Program-made: the position numbers and the translations under genes
Assembly (NCBI GenBank): GCA_031265515.1
Contig: JAISCN010000042.1
Location: 1 to 33,674, forward strand
Source: Clostridiales bacterium
GTDB lineage: Bacteria > Bacillota > Clostridia > Lachnospirales > CAMVHY01
Direction of reading: 5' to 3'
Length of the DNA: 33,674 nt
Part shown: in pieces, positions 9,080 to 17,459 of the stretch
Layout: each line of letters starts with the position of its first letter
Numbering within the stretch: position 1 is the first letter of the stretch
The notes under the pieces: generated by a model
What the model was told of the DNA's origin: nothing
Database searches by the model: none
What the model saw: the letters and a program-made list of their open reading frames with translations, nothing else

Positions 9080-9888
9080 TCAAAAAAAAAAAAAATCAAA
9101 AAAGTTATAAATACTAGCACAGACAAAATCTAAAGAAATTATCTACAAATTTTGAAAAACGAGAGATTAGATAGATTTTTAAATTCTTTGAAAATGATAT
9201 CGAAATTTTTAATAGTTTTTGGAAACTTTTTAGTTACAGTAAAATTAAAGTCAAATTTAAAATTAACTTATGTAAATTTATGATAAGAAAATGTATCGCT
9301 TTTCTCTTTAAAGAAAATTATATTCACAAAAAAATAAAAAATCTTTGTAGTTGCTCTAAATTTTTTTGTAAAACCAATGTTTTGACACAAACAAACTCAA
9401 AAATTTTTTTATCTATGATTTCTAAAAGTTTTATGAGAATTAACATATCTTTTGCAATCGAAAAACTGTACTTTTAATACTCCTTTTTTTAATAAAGAAA
9501 CAAACAAACAAATATACAACGTGAAACTTATCACTCGGTATACATTTTTTAAATCAAAAGATAAATTATTATTTCTGTAACGTGACAAACAAATTGAATT
9601 ATCATTATACTTTTAATTAAATAAAACAATTCGTTAGAATATCTGATACCGCATTTTAAATCAAAATATATTTAAAAATTTTGTATCAATAAATCATAAA
9701 ACAAAATCAGAAACTACTGCGAAAATTTTTAAAAGCAAATCGCCTATGATTTTATTTAAGAATCCTCTGATCTTTTATTGATTATATTGCGCTATGGATA
9801 TAAAACAAAACAAAAACATAACAAAAAAATAAAATAATTTATGTGATTTTTATAGATATTCTTCTAAGTACAAAAAACAAAAAAACAT
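9080..9888. other. Long intergenic region without a convincing gene
   Basis: It begins with an A14 run (9082-9095). No reading frame has both a credible start and ribosome site. Some minus-strand stretches look protein-like (about 9338-9470, reading DMLILIKLLEIIDKKI onward to a TGA; and about 9705-9780), consistent with a decayed gene, but none is recognisable. Short AAAC repeats occur near 9500. Confidence 0.4.
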
Positions 9889-10155
9889 TTACTCCATAAC
9901 AAAATGAATGCCGGATTGATAACGTACTGCTCGTTGAAATCTATCGAAATCATGATCATGTTTTAATTTTTGTGTATATAAGATTATAAGAATAGCTGCA
10001 ATAACTCCGATTTTGGGTTCATCAAAATAATATGACTCAAGAAACACAACGGCAGCAGCATAATAAAGTCCTAAACATATTTTGCTAGTTCTACAATTCG
10101 TTAAAGAACATTTGCGGACCGTATAATGAGGTATACCTTGATTTTCAATTGTCAT
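9889..10155 (-). CDS. Small membrane protein, unknown (88 aa)
   Basis: I do not recognise this family. A polar N-terminus with three cysteines (about 16-27) is followed by hydrophobic segments at about 28-42 and 49-60, with a short acidic turn between them, and then a charged His/Asp/Arg-rich tail (about 62-80). The start is well supported: ATG at 10155 is preceded by GAGG with an 8-base spacing. The gene is isolated, surrounded by non-coding DNA, with an inverted repeat upstream (10207-10229) that could be an operator. Two membrane segments plus a charged tail resemble the anchors of other unknown proteins in this window. Confidence 0.65.
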   Translation of the reverse strand: MTIENQGIPHYTVRKCSLTNCRTSKICLGLYYAAAVVFLESYYFDEPKIGVIAAILIILYTQKLKHDHDFDRFQRAVRYQSGIHFVME

Positions 10156-10206
10156 CTAATTAACCTCGTGTTTTAATTTTTTTTGTTATATGGAAGCTTT
10201 TCATGG

Positions 10207-10229
10207 ACTTGTATACAAAATTTACAAGT
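10207..10229. promoter_or_regulatory. Inverted repeat, operator-like
   Basis: ACTTGTA (10207-10213) and TACAAGT (10223-10229) form a perfect 7-bp inverted repeat with a 9-base gap, 52 bases upstream of the 88-residue gene and in the region shared with the divergent flippase operon. It could bind a dimeric regulator or be fortuitous. Confidence 0.3.
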
Positions 10230-10435
10230 GACTCAATAAACAGTATTCAGTAAATTTATAAAATTGTCAACATAAAACTACTAACGATTATAAAAAAATT
10301 CTACGATAAATTAAAATATCTTTAATCTATTTATTTATCAAGTTAAATTAAAATAATTAATTATTTTTTTATGATACGGAGTTTTCTACAGAAAAATATA
10401 TCGTGAGAAGAGTAAAAAAATATCTAGGATTTAAT

Positions 10436-12049
10436 ATGATCGAAAATAAAAAAAACAAATCTATTTTTAATCAAGCTCTTGTTTTATCTTCTGCAGGAAT
10501 TTTAACAAGATTTATTGGATTTTTATATCGTTTGCCTTTAACAAAATTAATTGGTGATGAGGGCAATGGAATATACAGCGCCGGATATTATATATATATT
10601 TTTTTTTTGATATTGTCGTCATCTGGTTTGCCTGTTGCTATTTCAAAAATGACTTCTGAAAGATTAGCTCGTAACGATAATTACAATGCTCATAAGATTT
10701 TTCGCGTTTCGTTTATGGTCTCCTGCATAACCGGATTTATTTCTATGATAATAATTTTTGTTTTTGCAAAAAAATTTTCTATATTAATAAAATCTCCACG
10801 AAGTTACTATTCTATTCTTTCGCTTGCTCCGACTATTTTTATAGTTGCTATTATGTCCGTTTTTCGTGGATATTTTCAGGGTATGTGTGACACAAAGCCG
10901 ACTGCTATTTCACAAATAGTAGAACAAGTTTTTAATGCTATGTTTAGTATAATTTTAGCATATATATTAATAAAAAAAAGTGTTGCATTGGGTGCAGCGG
11001 GTGGAACTGCTGGAACTGGAATAGGTGCTATTTTTGGATTAATTATATTAATATTTATTTATATTAAAAAAAGAAAACTTATAACAGAGAATATTAATTT
11101 AAATAAAAAAAATAAAGTTTTCGAAAGTAAAAAAAAAATATTAACAGAAATTTTTAAAACAGCAGTGCCAATTATAATCGGCACTGCTATCTTTAGTATC
11201 ACTAATTTGATTGATATGCATATGGTTATGTTGTGTTTAGAAAAAGCAGGTTTTAACGAAAAACAATCAGATATTTTATATGGCCAGCTCACTGGTAAAT
11301 ACGTTTCTATTACAACTTTTCCAGTATCGATCGCAACTTCGATAGCAACTGTAATAATTCCAAGTATAGCAAGTTCTTATGTTTTAAAAAAAAACAGCGA
11401 CATAGAAAATAAAATTAATAAATCAATAAAATTTTCGATTATATTGTCTTTCCCAGCAGCAATTGGTCTCGCAGTTTTATCTAAAGAAATATTGTTAATG
11501 CTTTTTCCGAGTTATCCAGATGGATTTCAGATTTTAAAGTACGGTTCGTTAAGTATAATATTTTTATCGATTACACAAGTTTTAGCTGGAATTCTTCAAG
11601 GCATCAATCATATGAAAGTACCAGTAATTTCTTCGTTTATTGGCGCTATAATAAAAATTCCTTTGAATTATTTTTTAATATCAAATCCAAAAATAAATAT
11701 CATAGGTGCAGTAATAAGTACAACATTATGCTACACAGTAACCACTCTAATAGATATATTTTTTGTCATTAGATTTACTAAAATAAAATTAAATTTAAAA
11801 GATATTTTTTTAAAACCGTTATTATGTACGTTAATAATGGGTTTGCTAGCGAAATTGAATTATCTAATTCTAAATAATTTAAGCAATAATAATTTTATAT
11901 CCGTTTTATTTTCTATAGTTTTTAGTATTATTTTATATTTTTTATTATTAATAATTTTGTCTGTTATAAAAGAAAGCGATTTAAAATCAATTTCGTTTAA
12001 TAAAAAAATTATATTTTTTTTAAGAAGTATAAATATGCTTAAGGATTGA
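10436..12049 (+). CDS. SpoVB/MurJ-like lipid-linked oligosaccharide flippase
   Basis: This is a polytopic membrane protein of the MOP exporter superfamily (polysaccharide biosynthesis/SpoVB branch), which moves undecaprenyl-linked precursors, probably lipid II or another envelope glycan, across the membrane. About 13-14 hydrophobic segments span the whole protein. The N-terminal signature SSAGILTRFIGFLYRLPL, then LIGDEGNGIY, and the conserved SSSGLPVAISKM loop are typical of the Firmicutes branch. I prefer ATG at 10436 (537 residues), which has AGG 7 bases upstream; GTG at 10403 would add 11 residues but has no spaced ribosome site. The stop is followed one base later by the glgA start, so the genes form an operon. 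A perfect 9-bp inverted repeat lies within the gene at 11161-11188. Confidence 0.93.
   Translation: MIENKKNKSIFNQALVLSSAGILTRFIGFLYRLPLTKLIGDEGNGIYSAGYYIYIFFLILSSSGLPVAISKMTSERLARNDNYNAHKIFRVSFMVSCITGFISMIIIFVFAKKFSILIKSPRSYYSILSLAPTIFIVAIMSVFRGYFQGMCDTKPTAISQIVEQVFNAMFSIILAYILIKKSVALGAAGGTAGTGIGAIFGLIILIFIYIKKRKLITENINLNKKNKVFESKKKILTEIFKTAVPIIIGTAIFSITNLIDMHMVMLCLEKAGFNEKQSDILYGQLTGKYVSITTFPVSIATSIATVIIPSIASSYVLKKNSDIENKINKSIKFSIILSFPAAIGLAVLSKEILLMLFPSYPDGFQILKYGSLSIIFLSITQVLAGILQGINHMKVPVISSFIGAIIKIPLNYFLISNPKINIIGAVISTTLCYTVTTLIDIFFVIRFTKIKLNLKDIFLKPLLCTLIMGLLAKLNYLILNNLSNNNFISVLFSIVFSIILYFLLLIILSVIKESDLKSISFNKKIIFFLRSINMLKD
11161..11188. repeat. GC-rich 9-bp inverted repeat inside the flippase gene
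   Basis: AGCAGTGCC (11161-11169) and GGCACTGCT (11180-11188) are perfectly complementary across a 10-base AT loop. Six of nine bases in each arm are G/C, in a gene that is otherwise very AT-rich. Confidence 0.7.
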
Positions 12050-12050
12050 T

Positions 12051-13427
12051 ATGCAGAAAAAAATTTTGTTTGCAGCAACAGAAATGACCCCGTTCATAAA
12101 AACAGGCGGTTTAGCAGATGTAATTGGTTCTTTGCCCCATGAACTGTCTAACAAAAACGATTTTACTATTAGCGTAGTGATGCCTTTTTATAAAAATATT
12201 TTAAATAATCGAGAACAAAAATTAATTTCTAGTTTCTATTTGAATGATATAGATTACGAAGTAAATGTTTATTTTTTAAGACATTTTAATTTAGATGTTT
12301 ATTTTATAAAAAATAATTATTTTTTTGAACGCGATTATATATATGGATACGACGACGATGCAGAAAGATTTAATTATTTTTGTATGGCTATTTTAGAAAT
12401 GCTGGAAAAAATTAAATTTAAACCAGATGTAATTCACGTAAATGATTGGCAAACTTCTCTTGTCTCGGCTTATTTAAAAGAAAAATATAAATTAAAAGAT
12501 TTTTATAAAAACATAAAAACTGTTTTAACGATACATAATCTTCAATATCAGGGAATTTTTAGTAAGAGTTTTATTTATAAATTAAATCTAGAAAATTTTT
12601 TTAGTAATTTAGAATTTTATGGAAATATAAATTTTTTAAAATCCGGAATAATTTACTCTGATTTTATAACGACAGTAAGTGAAAAATATGCGACCGAAAT
12701 CCAAACGTCTGAATATGGATTTGGTTTAGATGGACTATTGAGAAGACGAAAAAATGATTTAATTGGAATACTAAACGGTCTAAATTATAAAAAGTATCAA
12801 AGAAACTTTGATACAAGTAATATTTATGTAAAATATAATTATAAAAAAGAATTATTAGAAAAATTAAATTTAAAAAATTTTAAAGATAATTTATTAATAT
12901 CGATTGTGTCGCGCTTTGCAGATCAAAAGGGTTTTGATTTAGTTTATAATTCTCTTGAAAGTATTTTAAATTTAGATATTAATTTAGTCATTTGTGGCAA
13001 AGGCGATAAAAATATAGAAAATATTTTTCTTGACGCTAGAGATAAATTTAATCAAAAAAAAAATAATTTTCGCGTTATTTTGACTTTTGATGAGGATTTC
13101 GCAAACAAAATTTATATTTCTAGCGATGTTCTTCTAATGCCATCTCGCTTTGAACCATGTGGTCTTGCACAAATTATCGCTATGAATTACGGAACTATAC
13201 CAATTGCACGTGATACTGGTGGTTTATCTGACACTATAAAAGATAATTTTGATGGTTTTTTGTTTAAAAATTATGATAACTCAGAAATGATTAATACTAT
13301 AAAAAAAGTCATAGAAATTTATAAAAATAAAACTATGTGGGGAAAAATTATTTTTAACGCGATTAGTAATAATTTTTCATGGCAAAAATCTATCGATAAA
13401 TATATTGATGTATATCAAAATTTATAG
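12051..13427 (+). CDS. glgA: Glycogen synthase (ADP-glucose type)
   Basis: It transfers glucose from ADP-glucose to the growing end of an alpha-1,4-glucan (GT5 family, GT-B fold). The 458 residues are slightly short for the family (about 475-480). N-terminal KTGGLADVIGSLP (about 17-29) binds ADP-glucose. Further motifs are HVNDWQTS, HNLQYQGIF, GILNGLNYKKY, RFADQKGFD, and the C-terminal nucleotide-sugar loop PSRFEPCGLAQ followed by RDTGGLSDTI. The ATG has AAGGA immediately before it, within the end of the upstream flippase gene, so translation is probably coupled. Genes for ADP-glucose synthesis, branching and breakdown (glgC, glgB, glgP) are not in the window, and pairing with a flippase and a VanW gene is an unusual setting for glgA. 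Confidence 0.95.
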   Translation: MQKKILFAATEMTPFIKTGGLADVIGSLPHELSNKNDFTISVVMPFYKNILNNREQKLISSFYLNDIDYEVNVYFLRHFNLDVYFIKNNYFFERDYIYGYDDDAERFNYFCMAILEMLEKIKFKPDVIHVNDWQTSLVSAYLKEKYKLKDFYKNIKTVLTIHNLQYQGIFSKSFIYKLNLENFFSNLEFYGNINFLKSGIIYSDFITTVSEKYATEIQTSEYGFGLDGLLRRRKNDLIGILNGLNYKKYQRNFDTSNIYVKYNYKKELLEKLNLKNFKDNLLISIVSRFADQKGFDLVYNSLESILNLDINLVICGKGDKNIENIFLDARDKFNQKKNNFRVILTFDEDFANKIYISSDVLLMPSRFEPCGLAQIIAMNYGTIPIARDTGGLSDTIKDNFDGFLFKNYDNSEMINTIKKVIEIYKNKTMWGKIIFNAISNNFSWQKSIDKYIDVYQNL

Positions 13428-13435
13428 GTGATTTT

Positions 13436-14017
13436 TTGACAAATATTTTTAAATATAAAAATAAAATACTTCTCGCTGCTTTTATTATAATATCTGCTTC
13501 TATTTTTTTTGTTGTTAGCAACAAAACTAATAATTATCTCGCAATTCATGCCAATAAAAAAAATAATGATAAAGTCTTAATCTCTCAATTCATAACTAAA
13601 TTTAATAAATATAATTTAAATCGCAAAGAAAATATCAGATTGGCCACGAAAGCCATAGATGAACTAATCATTGAACCGGGCGAAACTTTTTCTTTTAATA
13701 ATATTGTTGGAAAAACTTCTAAAGATAGAGGTTATAAAATTTCAGACATAATTATAAAAGGAAAAAAACATAAAAGTTATGGCGGTGGAATTTGTCAAGT
13801 TTCCAGCACTTTATATAATTCTGTTTTACGAGCTAATATGGAAATTGTTGAACGTCATTCTCATTCCAAACTTGTTAATTATGTTATTAAAAATAGAGAT
13901 GCGGCTGTGAGTCGCGGGAGTTTTGATTTTAGATTTAAGAATAACAAAGATTATGCTATAAAAATAAATAGTTATATATACGAAAATAGATTAGTCATAG
14001 AAATTTTTAAGATCTGA
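13436..14017 (+). CDS. VanW family protein, membrane-anchored
   Basis: VanW-domain proteins occur in Gram-positive envelopes and in some vancomycin-resistance clusters; their biochemical role is unknown. The 193 residues have one N-terminal membrane segment or signal anchor (about 10-28). The VanW core follows: NRKENIRLATKAIDELIIEPGETFSFN, the hallmark GGGICQVSSTLYNSVLRA (about 116-133), then ERHSHSK and a C-terminal beta-rich end. Most VanW proteins also carry a YoaR-like or G5 domain; here only the core remains, so this is a minimal version. The TTG start has AGGTGA (13426-13431), which overlaps the glgA stop, so it is the third gene of the flippase-glgA operon. A role in the envelope beside the flippase is plausible but unproven. 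Confidence 0.9.
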   Translation: MTNIFKYKNKILLAAFIIISASIFFVVSNKTNNYLAIHANKKNNDKVLISQFITKFNKYNLNRKENIRLATKAIDELIIEPGETFSFNNIVGKTSKDRGYKISDIIIKGKKHKSYGGGICQVSSTLYNSVLRANMEIVERHSHSKLVNYVIKNRDAAVSRGSFDFRFKNNKDYAIKINSYIYENRLVIEIFKI

Positions 14018-14064
14018 AAAATTTTTGAATTTTAGTGTAATTTGTGATATCTTATTAGTATAGC

Positions 14065-14073
14065 TGATATAAT
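14065..14073 (+). promoter_or_regulatory. Extended -10 promoter
   Basis: TGATATAAT (TGN plus consensus TATAAT at 14068-14073) lies 27 bases before the ATG of the 95-residue gene, with ribosome site AGGA at 14092-14095. No good -35 is seen, as is usual for extended -10 promoters. Confidence 0.5.
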
Positions 14074-14100
14074 TTTAGAGAAAAGCGTGGTAGGAAAATT

Positions 14101-14388
14101 ATGTGTGAAAAAAACGATACTAGCGAAGATAAAACTTTCTATATTTCAATCGGAGTCGGGTTGTTAACAATTGCCTCAGCGTTTACTGGTTTATGCTTAA
14201 TTGGAAAGAGCCTAGCATACATATGTGATTCGTGGCCAGATTTTGGAAAATTATTCGGCATTGGTTCAGCTTGCTTACTTCCCTTTATTATTATGATAAT
14301 TGCAACTCGTTTAAACGATTATTTATCCGAAAAAAAGAGGACTATAAAAACTAAAGAGACAGAAATAAATCAAACAGATCGCCAATAA
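14101..14388 (+). CDS. Small two-helix membrane protein, unknown (95 aa)
   Basis: I do not recognise this protein. A short polar N-terminus precedes two membrane segments at about 15-35 and 49-67, linked by a short region containing CDSWPDF. A charged Lys/Glu/Thr tail (about 72-95) follows. The start is well supported by AGGA at 14092-14095 and an extended -10 promoter. The 3' end of the gene (from about 14303) lies inside a 165-bp tandem duplication, and the second copy holds a degenerate version of its C-terminus that is not expressed as a gene. A helical hairpin plus charged tail is the same plan as the C-terminal anchors of the larger unknown proteins in this window. Confidence 0.7.
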   Translation: MCEKNDTSEDKTFYISIGVGLLTIASAFTGLCLIGKSLAYICDSWPDFGKLFGIGSACLLPFIIMIIATRLNDYLSEKKRTIKTKETEINQTDRQ

Positions 14389-14631
14389 TTTTTTTGTTAT
14401 GTTTATTGTATTCACTACAATTTTTTTGAGATGATTTTGTATATCTTTTCACCAGAACGATCAACACTACTTGTTTAAATGATTATTTATTTGAAAGAAA
14501 GAAAATTAAATAAAACTAAAGAGACAAAAATAAATCAAACAGGTCGTCAATAATTTTTTTGTTGTGTTTATTGTCTTCGCTACAATTTTTTTGAGATGAT
14601 TTTGTATATCTTTTCACCAGAACGACCATCA
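14303..14631. repeat. Tandem duplication of about 165 bp, two diverged copies
   Basis: Bases from about 14303 to 14466 recur at about 14467 to 14631 with an offset of 164-165. Each copy holds the coding end of the 95-residue membrane protein, the short spacer and the last 50-odd bases of wecB (antisense). Copy 1 therefore contains an orphan wecB end (about 14415-14462), and copy 2 holds the real wecB end preceded by a degenerate membrane-protein tail interrupted by a stop. The copies differ by scattered substitutions and small indels, so the duplication is not recent. Confidence 0.9.
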
Positions 14632-15695
14632 CCAAAAATATTTTTAGAATTCAACATTGAATTATATATTTTTTTGTTTTTTAGTAAGTTATTAAATGAA
14701 TTTATTATTTTATTCGTCTCAGTTCCTACTAATTTTAATGAATTGTTTAACAAACCATCTATTCGTTCTGTCTTTTCTCGAAGAACTAAAACTGGTTTAT
14801 TAAATACTGTGGCTTCTTCTTGAAGACCGCCTGAGTCCGTCATAATAAAAAAGCATCTTGATAACAAATTTTGCATGTCAAAAAAATCTAACGGCGGTAT
14901 AAGTATTATGTTTTTTCTATCCGAAAGCATACTGTTAGCAACTAATAAAACATTTGGATTTCTATGAACTGGATAAATAAATATCAAATTTTTATTTTCT
15001 TGCGCAAGTTTTAAAATAGAATTAAAAACATTTTTAATCGGTTCGCCAAAGTTTTCTCTTCTGTGTACTGTTATTAAAATTATTTTATTCTTAAAAAAAT
15101 TGATTTTATTTAAAATTTTATTTTTAAAAATATAATCTTTTTTATAGGCAAATTTTGCAGCATCAATAGAAGTGTTGCCGGTAATATAAATAGTGCTTTT
15201 GTTTATTCCTTCGTTTATTAAATTTTTTTTAGAAATTTTAGTCGGAGCAAAATTAAAATCAGAAATACAAGAAATTAACTTTCTGTTAATTTCTTCTGGA
15301 AATGGCTGAAATTTATCAAACGATCTTAAACCTGCTTCTATATGAGCAACTTTAATTTTATTATAAAATGCAGACAACGCCCCACAAAAGGCAGTTGTCG
15401 TATCTCCTTGAACAAATACTAGATCAGGTTTTTCTTTTTTTAGAACATCGTCTATTTTTTTTATAGCTAACGTTGTAATTTGAGATAATGTTTGTAAATC
15501 TCGCATAATATCAAGATCATAATCAGGAATTACATCAAAAATATCTAAAAACATGTCTAACATTTCGCGATGCTGTGCAGTGACACAAATTTTAAAATCA
15601 AATAATTTTTTTTTTTCTTTAAATTTTTTTATCACTGAAAAAAATTTTATAGCCTCGGGACGTGTACCAAAAATAGCTATTATCTTTTTTGTCAA
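14580..15695 (-). CDS. wecB: UDP-N-acetylglucosamine 2-epimerase (non-hydrolysing)
   Basis: It interconverts UDP-GlcNAc and UDP-ManNAc, supplying ManNAc for teichoic acid linkage units or surface polysaccharide. The 371 residues match the family length. Motifs are GTRPEAIK (10-17), VQGDTTTA (95-102), HIEAGLRS (118-125), FPEEINRKL (132-140), HRRENFG (211-217), DSGGLQEE (287-294) and REKTERIDGL (306-315). The start is a TTG at 15695 with only a weak ribosome site. The 3' end lies inside a tandem duplication, and an extra copy of its last bases remains downstream. No other teichoic acid genes are adjacent; within this window the SpoVB-like flippase and VanW protein are the related envelope genes. 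Confidence 0.95.
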   Translation of the reverse strand: MTKKIIAIFGTRPEAIKFFSVIKKFKEKKKLFDFKICVTAQHREMLDMFLDIFDVIPDYDLDIMRDLQTLSQITTLAIKKIDDVLKKEKPDLVFVQGDTTTAFCGALSAFYNKIKVAHIEAGLRSFDKFQPFPEEINRKLISCISDFNFAPTKISKKNLINEGINKSTIYITGNTSIDAAKFAYKKDYIFKNKILNKINFFKNKIILITVHRRENFGEPIKNVFNSILKLAQENKNLIFIYPVHRNPNVLLVANSMLSDRKNIILIPPLDFFDMQNLLSRCFFIMTDSGGLQEEATVFNKPVLVLREKTERIDGLLNNSLKLVGTETNKIINSFNNLLKNKKIYNSMLNSKNIFGDGRSGEKIYKIISKKL

Positions 15696-16004
15696 TATAT
15701 ATCCATCACTTGTCTATTTACTATTTGTTTGTATCGAAATTCTGATCATTTATAATCAACTAACTAAAATATATAAGCTTTACTTATATAAATCAAGTTA
15801 ATAAATAGCGAAACAATAATTATAATATTTATTATAATTTAATTTTAGATTTTATTTTTTATTTTAGATTTTAATTTTTGAAAGTATCTTAGAATGATTC
15901 AAAATTTACGTAACTTGTTGACTTTAGCTAAATATCGTCTATATAATTTTAGATAAGTTGATTCATAAGAATTAACTTTTTTATTTGTTATTAGGAGGGT
16001 TTTT
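15696..16004. other. Divergent intergenic region between wecB and the Mor-like gene
   Basis: It has no gene. It holds the promoter of the Mor-like gene (15918-15947) and must contain the wecB promoter, for which I see only weak matches on the minus strand. Confidence 0.6.
15918..15947 (+). promoter_or_regulatory. Sigma-A promoter of the Mor-like gene
   Basis: -35 TTGACT (15918-15923), an 18-base spacer and a perfect -10 TATAAT (15942-15947). Together with the strong ribosome site AGGAGGG this is among the best expression signals in the window. Confidence 0.65.
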
Positions 16005-16283
16005 GTGTTAGAAGATAAAGTATTAATGACAGCAGTAAAAAATTTTGGCGAATATATTTTACCTCCGTTTGACTCTATGTTAAATACAATTGGTTTTAAA
16101 AATTTGTGTGAATTCTCAGACCAATTTGGAGGAAGTTCGATATACATACCAACAAAAAAAAGAATGTTTAATAATTGCATATCAAAACAAATTTTAAAAG
16201 AATTTAACGGAGGCAATTATCGGGAATTAGCTAAAAAATTTGGAGTTTGCGAAAGAACAATTAGAAACATAACTGCAAGATGA
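16005..16283 (+). CDS. Mor-family transcriptional regulator (helix-turn-helix)
   Basis: The Mor (middle operon regulator) family is named after the phage Mu activator and is common in Firmicutes prophages and chromosomes. The 92 residues hold an N-terminal helical part and then the family core: DQFGGSSIYIPTKKR (about 39-53), followed by FNGGNYRELAKKFGVCERTI (about 67-86), a helix-turn-helix. It is expected to bind DNA as a dimer. The start is GTG at 16005 with a near-perfect AGGAGGG about 6 bases upstream, and a consensus promoter lies at 15918-15947. No phage genes are nearby, so it is either a domesticated regulator or a prophage remnant. Its targets are unknown. The overlapping minus-strand frame has no such signals. 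Confidence 0.85.
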   Translation: MLEDKVLMTAVKNFGEYILPPFDSMLNTIGFKNLCEFSDQFGGSSIYIPTKKRMFNNCISKQILKEFNGGNYRELAKKFGVCERTIRNITAR

Positions 16284-16308
16284 AAAATCAATATATCAAT
16301 AATTTTTC
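16282..16308 (+). terminator. Possible weak terminator after the Mor-like gene
   Basis: GAAAAAT (16282-16288) pairs with ATTTTTC (16302-16308) over a 13-base loop directly at the stop codon. It is AT-rich and weak, so support is limited. Confidence 0.25.
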
Positions 16309-16436
16309 TAGATAGATTTTGAGAGACAAAGTCACGTATTTGTCTAAAATAATTATCATAACTAAACAAAAATTTTCTTAGGATATTTAACAAAAATAAA
16401 TATAATCATTGAGTCTTATATCGTTAATTTTAATAC

Positions 16437-17459
16437 TTAAATTATTTTATTTTCTTTTGTTTTTAAAAAATAATTTTCAAAAATTTTTAATAAGTGTTTT
16501 AGATAATTTTTAAAAGTCTCATCATCTGATGATATTGTCGTGTGCTCAGAATTTTTTAATTTTATAATTTCGCAAGATTTAACTTTCTTAGCAAATTCGT
16601 CTTGTGCTTCGTTAGAAACAAGACGATCGTTTTCGGATTGAAATATAAAAACCGGAATCTTTATTTTGTATAAATTTTTATCTTTCATTACATAATTAAC
16701 TGCTTTAAATGCTTCATCAAACCATCCGATGCTTGAACCACCGGTTATAATTTCTGGATTTTTTAAGCGATTATCTAAATAAAATCTATATCTTGGATAT
16801 TTTTTATATTCACTGTTATTTTTGCAAGCCAAATAATTAAAATTTCCTTGGCCATCGCAATATTTATTTTTACTATTATTTATGATTTCTGGATTTTCAA
16901 TGTATCTGTCAAATTGTTTTTGTCCGCATTTATTACTTTTCATTCCTAACATCGGTTGAGATAATATTGCCAGTTTAATTTTATCAATATTATTAAATTT
17001 TTCTATAAATTTTGCAACAACAGACCCGCCCATAGAATGCCCATAAATAAAAATGTTTTTGCTGTTATCAAGAACAATATCGTTTAAAAACTTTTTTAAA
17101 TCTAAAATATAATCTTGAAAACTGTTTACATGAATCATTTGAGGATTATCGGTCAAACGATCAGACTTTCCGTGACAACGTTGATCATATATATAAACGC
17201 TTATTCCGGATTTCAAAAAGTAATAAATAAACTCATTATATTTAGATGTTTCTTGAGAAAGACCGTGAACTATCACTAAACTTGCGATAGAATTTTTGAC
17301 TTCAAACTTTTTATAAAAAATACTTATATCATCTTGTCCTGTAAAAAATCCGCTTTCTTTATTTGATTCTAAATACGGTTCGACTTTTGTTTTTATATCT
17401 TTTTCTAAATTTTCTTCACTTATAAAATCAACTAAATCAAATATTTTATCCACCATCAA
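16437..17459 (-). CDS. Alpha/beta hydrolase, lysophospholipase/monoacylglycerol lipase type
   Basis: This is a serine hydrolase of the lysophospholipase (Hydrolase_4/PldB) family, which cleaves an acyl chain from lysophospholipids or monoacylglycerols. It has 340 residues. Visible features are an oxyanion region VIVHGLSQ (about 63-70), YDQRCHGKSDR (91-101), the nucleophile elbow GHSMGG with Ser142 (140-145), acid Asp278 in SENDRLVS, and His306 in NSEHTTIS. All three triad residues are present, so it should be active. There is no signal peptide or membrane segment; the protein is cytosolic or exported by another route. The listed start is TTG at 17459; ATG at 17456 is as good, and neither has a clear ribosome site. 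It has no operon partner. In a host-associated bacterium it could recycle or attack membrane lipids (inference). Confidence 0.92.
   Translation of the reverse strand: MMVDKIFDLVDFISEENLEKDIKTKVEPYLESNKESGFFTGQDDISIFYKKFEVKNSIASLVIVHGLSQETSKYNEFIYYFLKSGISVYIYDQRCHGKSDRLTDNPQMIHVNSFQDYILDLKKFLNDIVLDNSKNIFIYGHSMGGSVVAKFIEKFNNIDKIKLAILSQPMLGMKSNKCGQKQFDRYIENPEIINNSKNKYCDGQGNFNYLACKNNSEYKKYPRYRFYLDNRLKNPEIITGGSSIGWFDEAFKAVNYVMKDKNLYKIKIPVFIFQSENDRLVSNEAQDEFAKKVKSCEIIKLKNSEHTTISSDDETFKNYLKHLLKIFENYFLKTKENKII

Noticed and set aside
9280..9477. Open frame of 65 codons on the plus strand
   Set aside because: It has no ribosome site, no recognisable domain and a composition typical of random AT-rich DNA; the minus strand there is equally open in part.
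10403..10435. GTG at 10403 as the flippase start
   Set aside because: The spaced AGG before ATG 10436 and the match of the MIENKKNKSIFNQALVLSSAG beginning to the family favour the later start.
12047..12049. Possible use of TGA as tryptophan
   Set aside because: TGA ends several well-defined genes at the expected length, and Trp is encoded by TGG throughout.
12454..12459. Asn in place of His in the HDW-like motif of GlgA (HVNDWQ)
   Set aside because: The N-D-W form is also found in bacterial glycogen synthases as far as I recall, so I did not treat it as a sign of inactivity.
15899..16216. Minus-strand frame of 105 codons opposite the Mor-like gene
   Set aside because: The plus strand has a consensus promoter, a strong ribosome site and a recognisable Mor domain; the minus frame is its shadow.
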